A stretch of 49,576 nt of DNA, from the NCBI GenBank assembly GCA_019748095.1, contig JAIEQA010000072.1, positions 1 to 49,576 of the forward strand, given 5' to 3'. This document shows, piece by piece, positions 42,616-49,576 of the stretch. This stretch comes from Caulobacteraceae bacterium. Lineage in GTDB: Bacteria; Pseudomonadota; Alphaproteobacteria; Caulobacterales; Caulobacteraceae. The position numbers and the translations under genes are program-made. The notes below the pieces were generated by a model. That model did not search any database, was not told the DNA's origin, and saw only the letters and a list, made by a program, of their open reading frames with translations. Each line of letters starts with the position of its first letter. The first letter of the stretch is position 1.

Positions 42616-43782
42616 TCAGCGGGCCCGGGCGGGCGCGGCCGATGGCACGGTCGCCGACGCTGGTGCTGTCGCAGCGGAGGCGACGACCCGGACCTGATCG
42701 CCTTCACCGAGGAACCCGGCCCCCTCGACCACCACCCTCTGTCCCGCCTGAAGCCCGGCGGCGACCGCCACCCGGCCATTGGCGCGACCGCCCTCGGTGA
42801 TCTGGACGAAGCGAACGGTCGAGTTGTCGGCCACCACATAGACGCCCGCGCGGTTCTCGCGGAACACCACGGCCGCGGCCGGCACGGTCAGCGAGGGCTG
42901 GGCCCCGGCATCGATCTCGGCGCGGGCGAACATGCCGGGTCGCAGGGCGGTGCCGCCCGTCAGGGCCACGCGGGCGACGCCCAGGCGCGTCTGGGGATCG
43001 ACCTGCGGCGTGACGATCCGGACCGTACCGGACGCCTGACCGGCCTGGTCCGAAATGATGGTGGCCGACATGCCGGCGCGGATCAGGGCCAGTTCGGCCT
43101 CGGGGATGCGGGCGTCCAGTTCCAGCCGCCCGTCCCGAACCATGCGGAACAGTTCGGAGCCGGCGGCCACGATCTGGCCCTTGGTGACGCTGCGGCTGGA
43201 GATCAGGCCGGCGACCGGTGCGCGGATGGTGGCCTGATCGACCCGCGTCTGGGTCTCGCTGAGCTCCGCCCGCGACGACGCCAGATTGGCCGAGGATGCC
43301 CGCTGGTTGGCCAGGGCCGTGTCGAGGGAGGCCTGGGACAGAAAGCCGCGCTCCTTCAGCTCCTGCGCCCGGGCCAGGGCGGCCTCGTCACGGGCCAGAT
43401 TGGCCTCTGCGGTCTGGACCCCGGCCTGCTGCTGGCGCAGCTGGGCCCGCAACAGGGCGTCGTTCAACTGGACCAGCGGCTGGCCCTGCCGCACATACTG
43501 GCCCTCATCGACATAGACGGCCGTGGCGACCAGTCCGCCGGTCTCGGCCCCGACCGGAACCTGCTCCCAGGCCGTGACCGTGCCCGAGGCGCTGACGATC
43601 CGGGGCAGGTCGGTGGTCGTGACTGTCACCGCCGTGACCGCCTGACCGACCGCGTCCGGTGCACCGGTGTCCGTTTCCTTGCCTTCCGAGCCCCCGCAGG
43701 CGGCCGTCAGCAGGGCGAGGCCGAGGACGGCGGCCAGAAGCGGCGCGCGGTGCACGGAAGGGGTCGAGGGCGTGAAGGCCAC
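42616..43782 (-). CDS. RND efflux periplasmic adaptor lipoprotein
   Basis: A 388-residue membrane-fusion protein. The signal peptide has a lipobox ending LLTAAC at residue 29, so it is probably anchored to the inner membrane. Order is beta-barrel/lipoyl half (QVPVGAETGGLVATAVYVDEGQYVRQGQPLVQL), a coiled-coil hairpin (about 90-165), the second lipoyl half (IRAPVAGLISSRSVTKGQIV) and beta-barrel domains. It bridges the permease encoded three bases downstream to an outer-membrane factor. Its own promoter should lie in the gap shared with lepA. Confidence 0.93.
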   Translation of the reverse strand: MAFTPSTPSVHRAPLLAAVLGLALLTAACGGSEGKETDTGAPDAVGQAVTAVTVTTTDLPRIVSASGTVTAWEQVPVGAETGGLVATAVYVDEGQYVRQGQPLVQLNDALLRAQLRQQQAGVQTAEANLARDEAALARAQELKERGFLSQASLDTALANQRASSANLASSRAELSETQTRVDQATIRAPVAGLISSRSVTKGQIVAAGSELFRMVRDGRLELDARIPEAELALIRAGMSATIISDQAGQASGTVRIVTPQVDPQTRLGVARVALTGGTALRPGMFARAEIDAGAQPSLTVPAAAVVFRENRAGVYVVADNSTVRFVQITEGGRANGRVAVAAGLQAGQRVVVEGAGFLGEGDQVRVVASAATAPASATVPSAAPARAR

Positions 43783-44007
43783 GGAGCGGTCCTGTCATTG
43801 ATGCGGCAGGGGGAGCGCCGCGATATGCTTGGCACCGGGCGGCAGATGGCCGCGAGCGCCCGGCCTCATACCGCGTTCCCGTCCCCCGCTCAAACCTCGC
43901 AGACCGGCATTACAGGGAAATAATGAAACGCGGCCGGGACCCGTGCGGGCGTGCGCGCTTCACCCGCGTTGGCGCGAGGGGCGTGGTCATGCTAACCGCC
44001 CCGCACA
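43783..44007. promoter_or_regulatory. Divergent promoter region of adaptor and lepA genes
   Basis: A 225-base gap between the leftward RND adaptor gene and rightward lepA. It is GC-rich with no long repeat. A small AT-richer spot at 43911-43925 (CATTACAGGGAAATAATG) is the only promoter-like patch I see. An in-frame alternative ORF from 43923 is not supported by family similarity. Confidence 0.35.
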
Positions 44008-45816
<1,809 letters not shown>

Positions 45817-45837
45817 GGGCTGACCGGCGGCAGTTCG

Positions 45838-46188
45838 TCAGGATGCCAGCGCGGCTTCGGCGGCGGCGAGGATTTCGGGCAACCGCCGCTTGACGGTCAG
45901 CCAGACGATCTCTGGGGAGACCTCGTCATAGTCGTGGCGATAGACGTTGCCGGCCCCGGTAATGTCCTTCCACGGCAGCTCGGGTCGGGCCGTACGTTCG
46001 GAGGCCTCCAGCCGCCGGGCGGCTTCGGAGACGATCTCGAGTGCGCGCGTCACGGCATAGACGGTTCGGGTGTCGTCGGCGAAGGTTGCGGCCGTAAGGT
46101 CGTCGGTCCAGCGCAGGGCAAGGCGGGCGTTGACGGCGATGTCGCCCCAAGCCTGTGCGCTCCGCTCAGAAGGCATGGACCGCGTCAC
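45838..46188 (-). CDS. hepT: HepT-like HEPN toxin of a HepT/MntA pair
   Basis: A 116-residue helical HEPN/DUF86 protein. The C-terminal active-site region reads ITGAGNVYRHDYDEV, giving the H-x-Y of the R-x4-6-H-x-Y motif at H85 and Y87. At five residues before the His, where the motif usually has Arg, there is Gly80; an Arg (R84) directly precedes the His instead. HepT toxins are RNases or translation inhibitors that MntA silences by AMPylating the tyrosine. The 5' end overlaps mntA by 23 bases (11 if M5 at 46176 is the start), as usual for this type VII system. Toxicity here is untested. Confidence 0.85.
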   Translation of the reverse strand: MTRSMPSERSAQAWGDIAVNARLALRWTDDLTAATFADDTRTVYAVTRALEIVSEAARRLEASERTARPELPWKDITGAGNVYRHDYDEVSPEIVWLTVKRRLPEILAAAEAALAS

Positions 46189-46462
46189 GTTCGGCGGCGG
46201 GCCTGACGTGAGCCTTCAGACTGGCCCGGTTGGAGACATCGACCTTGCCAGTGATGATGTCGGTGATGAAGCGGGTGATGCCGACGTAGTCATAGAGATC
46301 GACCTCGGCCGCCGGGTCGAGCTCGACCATGATGTCGATGTCGCTGTCGGGGCCGGCCTCGCCACGGGCGAGGGATCCGAAAAGGGCGGCATGCGCCACT
46401 CCCTTCTGGCGCAGCGCCGCCTCATGGGCGCGCAGGGTAGCAATGACGGCCTCGCGGGTCAT
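46166..46462 (-). CDS. mntA: MntA-type nucleotidyltransferase antitoxin
   Basis: A 98-residue minimal nucleotidyltransferase; the ATG at 46462 (MTREAVIATLRAHE) matches family starts, and an upstream open frame to 46537 is likely untranslated. The catalytic pattern is GSLARGEAGPDSDIDIMV, with G29-S30, D41 and D43, plus D75 in GKVDVSN. In the known system, MntA transfers AMP groups from ATP to the HepT tyrosine. It overlaps the hepT gene, and both are read together. Confidence 0.9.
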   Translation of the reverse strand: MTREAVIATLRAHEAALRQKGVAHAALFGSLARGEAGPDSDIDIMVELDPAAEVDLYDYVGITRFITDIITGKVDVSNRASLKAHVRPAAERDAVHAF

Positions 46463-46502
46463 GGGCGCAGGATAGGTCGAAAGCCGCAGGGAGGCGAGGG
46501 GG

Positions 46503-46718
46503 CTAACGGCTCCGCCGCCGTAGCACCTGCAGGCCATACAGTCCCCAGATCATCGCCAGCATCGTCCAAGCCCCGGACAGCAGGGCGGTAGGGTCGAGGT
46601 CAGCGGGCGGGAACCGCAGCAGCCAGACGCTGGCTGCCAGAACGAGAACCGTCGCCGCCAGCAGGTTGCCGGGGCGCGGTCTGAAAAACGGGTGGGGACG
46701 GCGGACGGCGCGGGTCAT
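46503..46718 (-). CDS. Small two-helix membrane protein
   Basis: A 71-residue protein (MTRAVRRPHPFFRPRPGNLL) with a basic N-terminus and two hydrophobic helices (about 18-34 and 45-65), ending in a basic RRRSR. No family is recognised. It lies 40 bases upstream of mntA on the same strand, so it could be its operon leader or simply a neighbour. Codon use looks coding, but nothing else confirms it. Confidence 0.5.
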   Translation of the reverse strand: MTRAVRRPHPFFRPRPGNLLAATVLVLAASVWLLRFPPADLDPTALLSGAWTMLAMIWGLYGLQVLRRRSR

Positions 46719-46860
46719 GGATCAGGTCCGGGCGGCGCAGACGACGGCTGCGGATCACACGCTATCGGCGGCCCGACAGGCCGTCAACGAGACCGGCTTG
46801 TCGGGGCCCTCAGCCGTGTGGCAGCCTGCGATCCCGCAGCGATCGGATCGAGGATCACGG

Positions 46861-46977
46861 ATGATCACCCTCAAATTCCCGCGCCATGCCGTCCTGTCGA
46901 CGCGATGGAAGCTTCTGGCCGTGGGCCTCGGCGGCACGGCGGGCGTGCTGGGGGCCTGGCTGGCCCTGACGCGCTGA
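46861..46977 (+). CDS. Tiny single-helix membrane protein (38 aa)
   Basis: A 38-residue frame (MITLKFPRHAVLSTRWKLLA) with one C-terminal hydrophobic helix (about 18-35, LLAVGLGGTAGVLGAWLAL). AGGA lies six bases before the ATG at 46861. A longer frame in phase from 46666 lacks a membrane or family feature before this point, so the short form is preferred. Unrecognised. Confidence 0.5.
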   Translation: MITLKFPRHAVLSTRWKLLAVGLGGTAGVLGAWLALTR

Positions 46978-47011
46978 GACCCACGATCACGCTGTCCCGA
47001 GGTCGATACGC

Positions 47012-47122
47012 ATGATGCCACGGAGACTGAAACCGCAGTCAGCGGCTGTGTTCTGGGCCGGTGTGGCGCTCGGCCTGATCCTGGGCACCCCCCTGATCAC
47101 CCTCGTCGTTCTGCTGAACTGA
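47012..47122 (+). CDS. Tiny single-helix membrane protein (36 aa)
   Basis: A 36-residue frame starting at 47012 (MMPRRLKPQSAAVFWAGVAL) with a single helix of about 22 residues reaching the C-terminus. Basic N-terminus and hydrophobic C-terminus suggest a tail-in inner-membrane peptide. GAGG is about eight bases before the first ATG. It follows the 38-residue frame by 34 bases; the two may be co-transcribed. Unrecognised. Confidence 0.5.
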   Translation: MMPRRLKPQSAAVFWAGVALGLILGTPLITLVVLLN

Positions 47123-47227
47123 GGCACGCCCGCACACGTTCATCGGCACAGAACGTCGCACCCGAAGCGGAAATTTTAACGCCTCCCCCCGCACTGTCCC
47201 GGGCTGAGTTCGAGGAAGGCGTTCCCC

Positions 47228-48004
47228 ATGGCCTGTACTGCCTGCCGCGACGGCGCGGGTTTCGATATGCCCATCACGATGGCGTTCCAGCCGATCGTGG
47301 ATGTGGTCGCGCGCACCGTCTTCGCCCAGGAGGCGCTGGTGCGCGGCACCGACGGCTCGGGCGCGGCGGCCGTGCTGGCCCAGGTGTCGGACACCAACCG
47401 CTATGGCTTTGACCAGCTGTGCCGCACCAGCGCCATCGAACAGGCGGCGGCGCTGGACCTGACGGCCGACGGGGCCGGGCTGTCGATCAACTTCCTGCCC
47501 AATGCGGTGTACGAGCCCCGGGCCTGTATCCGCGTGACGCTGGAGGCGGCCCTGCGCACCGGCCTGCCGACCACGGCCATCATCTTCGAGTTCACCGAGA
47601 GCGAGTCGATCGACACCGGCCACCTGCTGAACATCCTGCGGTCCTACCGGGCCATGGGGTTCCGCACCGCCATCGACGACTTCGGCGCCGGCTATGCGGG
47701 CCTCGGCCTGCTGACGAAATTCCAGCCGGACATCGTCAAGCTGGACATGGATCTGGTGCGCGGCATCGACACCGACCCGGTCAAGCGGATCATCGTGCGC
47801 AACACCCTGAACACCCTGACCCAGCTGGGCATCCAGCCGGTGTGCGAGGGGGTCGAGACCCGGGGCGAATACGCCGTCCTGCGCGACCTGGGCGTCACCC
47901 TGATGCAGGGATACCTGTTCGCCCGCCCGGTGGTGAACGGTCTGGCCGAGGTGATGTGGCCGGGACAGGCGGGGGTGGAAGAGCCGCAGCGGCGGGCGGG
48001 GTAG
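47228..48004 (+). CDS. Stand-alone EAL-domain c-di-GMP phosphodiesterase
   Basis: A 258-residue protein that is almost entirely an EAL domain, with no GGDEF, PAS or membrane part. The catalytic residues are all visible: E35 in QEALVRG, N88, E121/E124 in FEFTESE, D150-D151 in IDDFGAGYAGLGLL, K171 in IVKLDMD, E207/E210 in CEGVET and Q227 in MQGYLFARP. It should hydrolyse c-di-GMP to pGpG, affecting motility or adhesion. The N-terminus MACTACRDGAG has a Cys-x2-Cys pair of unknown role. GAGGAAGG lies eight bases before the ATG. Confidence 0.92.
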   Translation: MACTACRDGAGFDMPITMAFQPIVDVVARTVFAQEALVRGTDGSGAAAVLAQVSDTNRYGFDQLCRTSAIEQAAALDLTADGAGLSINFLPNAVYEPRACIRVTLEAALRTGLPTTAIIFEFTESESIDTGHLLNILRSYRAMGFRTAIDDFGAGYAGLGLLTKFQPDIVKLDMDLVRGIDTDPVKRIIVRNTLNTLTQLGIQPVCEGVETRGEYAVLRDLGVTLMQGYLFARPVVNGLAEVMWPGQAGVEEPQRRAG

Positions 48005-48124
48005 GGGGCACCCTCAGGGGCCGGACTTCAAACCTGTTGATCGAGACGCCGGCGTGCGCGTTCCCGGCTTGTTCTCCTGGCATGAACCCGTCAACCTGCC
48101 ATTCTGCAGGGGCGCGAATCATCC

Positions 48125-49312
48125 GTGTCGGAGTATGCCAACATGGTGAAACAGGCGGGCCGGGCGATGGCCGACAAGGCGGTCAGCCTTGGCTATATCG
48201 AGGCTCCCTCGACGCCTGAAATCCCCCAGCCGAAGCTTAAGCTGGTGCGCGGCGACAGGGGCGAGGGCCCTGCCGATTTTACCTTCATCGACCTGTTCGC
48301 CGGGATCGGCGGATTGCGGCGCGGGTTCGAATCCATCGGCGGCAAATGCGTCTTCACCTCCGAGTGGGACAAGTACAGCCAGAAGACCTACGCCGCGAAC
48401 TTCCCGGACGACGACCACCCGATCAACGGCGACATCACGAAGGTCGCCGTCGAGGACATTCCCGCCCATGACGTCCTGCTGGCCGGGTTCCCCTGCCAGC
48501 CGTTCTCCATCGCGGGCGTGTCCAAAAAGAATGCGCTGGGTCGCGCGCACGGGTTCGAGGACAAGACCCAGGGGACGCTGTTCTTCGATGTGGCGCGGAT
48601 CATCGCCCATCATCAACCGGCGGCGTTCCTGCTGGAGAACGTCCGCAACCTGGTCAGCCACGACAAGGGCAAGACCTTCCAGACCATCAAGGATGTCCTG
48701 ACCGATTTGGGCTATACGATCGACTGGCGCGTCATCGATGGCCGGTCGTGGACGCCCCAGCACCGCGAACGCATCTTCATCGTCGGTTTCCGCAAGGACC
48801 AGGGCTTCCGTTTCGCCGACATGAAGGTGCCCGAGGCCGCGCCGAAATTGCGCGACATTCTCCATCCCGGCGACGGGTCGGAGATCCCGGACCAGCGGTT
48901 CACCGTCGGCAACTCGGGCCGGGTGTCGGACAAATACACCCTGACCGATCACCTCTGGAACTACCTCCAGCGCTACAAGGAAAAGCACCAGGCGGCCGGC
49001 AATGGTTTCGGCTTTGGTCTTGTCGGGCCGGACGATGTCGCCCGCACCCTGTCGGCGCGCTACTACAAGGACGGGTCCGAAATTCTGGTGAAGCAGGAGG
49101 GCAAGGCCCCCCGGCGGTTGACGCCCCGGGAGTGTGCCCGACTGATGGGTTTCGACAGCCCCCAGGGCAATGAGTTCGTCATCCCCGTGTCGGACACCCA
49201 GGCCTATCGTCAGTTCGGCAACTCGGTGGTCGTGCCCGCCGTGAAGGCCGTGGCCGAACATATGAAGCCCCACCTGTTCCGGGCCCTGGCCGCGCAGCGC
49301 AAGCTTGGCTGA
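48125..49312 (+). CDS. DNA (cytosine-5)-methyltransferase (Dcm-like)
   Basis: A 395-residue C5-methyltransferase. Motif [17 protein letters not shown] (54-69), motif [11 protein letters not shown] with nucleophile C124, motif VI ENV (171-173), motif VIII QHRER (212-216), motif [16 protein letters not shown] (330-343) and motif X FGNSVVVP (364-371) are all present. A short target-recognition region lies between VIII and IX, so the target site cannot be read off. Start could be GTG 48125 or ATG 48143, the latter with GGAG nine bases upstream. It overlaps a vsr gene, indicating a Dcm-like T:G-prone specificity. Confidence 0.95.
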   Translation: MSEYANMVKQAGRAMADKAVSLGYIEAPSTPEIPQPKLKLVRGDRGEGPADFTFIDLFAGIGGLRRGFESIGGKCVFTSEWDKYSQKTYAANFPDDDHPINGDITKVAVEDIPAHDVLLAGFPCQPFSIAGVSKKNALGRAHGFEDKTQGTLFFDVARIIAHHQPAAFLLENVRNLVSHDKGKTFQTIKDVLTDLGYTIDWRVIDGRSWTPQHRERIFIVGFRKDQGFRFADMKVPEAAPKLRDILHPGDGSEIPDQRFTVGNSGRVSDKYTLTDHLWNYLQRYKEKHQAAGNGFGFGLVGPDDVARTLSARYYKDGSEILVKQEGKAPRRLTPRECARLMGFDSPQGNEFVIPVSDTQAYRQFGNSVVVPAVKAVAEHMKPHLFRALAAQRKLG

Positions 49313-49576
49313 CATCGTCGATCCGGCGACCCGCAGCCGGATGATGTCCGGCATCCGGGGCAAGAACACAAAGCCGGAACTGATCATCCGCAAGGCCCTG
49401 CATGCGCGCGGGTTTCGCTACCGGATCCACTGCAAGGACCTGCCCGGGAACCCCGACCTGTGCCTGCCGAAGTATCGGGCGGTGATCTTCGTACACGGCT
49501 GCTTCTGGCACGGGCACGACTGTCACCTGTTCAAGTGGCCGAAGACGCGGCCCGAGTTCTGGGAAGCGAAGATCGG
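49305..49576 (+). CDS. vsr: Very short patch repair endonuclease Vsr, cut by window end
   Basis: The frame begins at a TTG (49305) that overlaps the methyltransferase stop by eight bases, and runs off the right edge after about 90 of roughly 140 residues. It reads [18 protein letters not shown], then [21 protein letters not shown], then [20 protein letters not shown] and HGHDCH. These match Vsr: KPE with the active-site Glu, the PD aspartate and the FWHGHDC His/Cys zinc-site region. Vsr nicks next to T in T:G mismatches left by deamination of 5-methylcytosine. No better in-frame start is evident. Confidence 0.92.
   Translation, partial: MADIVDPATRSRMMSGIRGKNTKPELIIRKALHARGFRYRIHCKDLPGNPDLCLPKYRAVIFVHGCFWHGHDCHLFKWPKTRPEFWEAKI

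Noticed and set aside
39367..43923. Two very long plus-strand frames opposite the RND pump genes
   Set aside because: They translate to Asp/His/Gly/Arg-rich sequence with no family features, and the opposite strand encodes well-defined pump proteins.
46666..46977. Longer 103-residue version of the small membrane protein
   Set aside because: The upstream part overlaps the divergent 46503-46718 gene and has no features; the internal ATG at 46861 has the better ribosome site.

Overview
The window is a high-GC chromosomal segment from an alphaproteobacterium, most likely Caulobacterales and probably close to Brevundimonas or Caulobacter. The best evidence is the order fliQ-fliR-flhB-cckA. The 691-residue CckA has its receiver aspartate at residue 623 and its phospho-acceptor histidine at 321, and a CtrA-type box sits in front of fliQ. 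The abundance of TonB-dependent receptors, DUF885 proteins and acyl-CoA dehydrogenases fits the same group. I see no rRNA, tRNA, CRISPR array, insertion sequence or prophage.

Layout. 1-5709: a thiolase (cut by the left edge) and a carotenoid-oxygenase-family iron dioxygenase, divergent from a TonB-dependent receptor. A duplicated HxlR-type regulator converges on the receptor. 5779-8560: a tight three-gene operon with 4-base start/stop overlaps. It encodes a ketoacyl-synthase III-like enzyme, a heme-oxygenase-fold di-metal oxidase and a protein I do not recognise. This is the best candidate for an undescribed biosynthetic system. 8616-14202: an acyltransferase-3 membrane protein, then the flagellar export genes fliQ, fliR and flhB, then cckA. 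14328-21713: two DUF885 proteins, a thioredoxin-reductase-like flavoprotein, NADP isocitrate dehydrogenase with a strong terminator, and two tandem DUF2939 proteins. 21780-25827: a thiamine-diphosphate enzyme of the acetolactate synthase family, an entericidin-like lipoprotein and a subtilase autotransporter.

25840-32795 is mostly one minus-strand series: a MerR regulator with a LiuR-like operator, two acyl-CoA dehydrogenases separated by a large inverted repeat, a hypothetical protein, rsmE, a small ion-channel protein and gshA. 32887-36063: a DUF2256 protein, a DoxX-family membrane protein, an Xre/DUF2975 pair and selO. 36495-43782: a second TonB-dependent receptor and an RND efflux pump with its adaptor. 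44008-49576: lepA, a HepT/MntA toxin-antitoxin pair, several very small membrane proteins, a stand-alone EAL phosphodiesterase, and a cytosine-5 DNA methyltransferase overlapping a vsr mismatch endonuclease that runs off the right edge.

Most of the window is housekeeping or outer-membrane uptake. Accessory character is clearest for the three-gene operon, the HepT/MntA pair and the methyltransferase/vsr pair. Functions are assigned by reading motifs; no database search was run.
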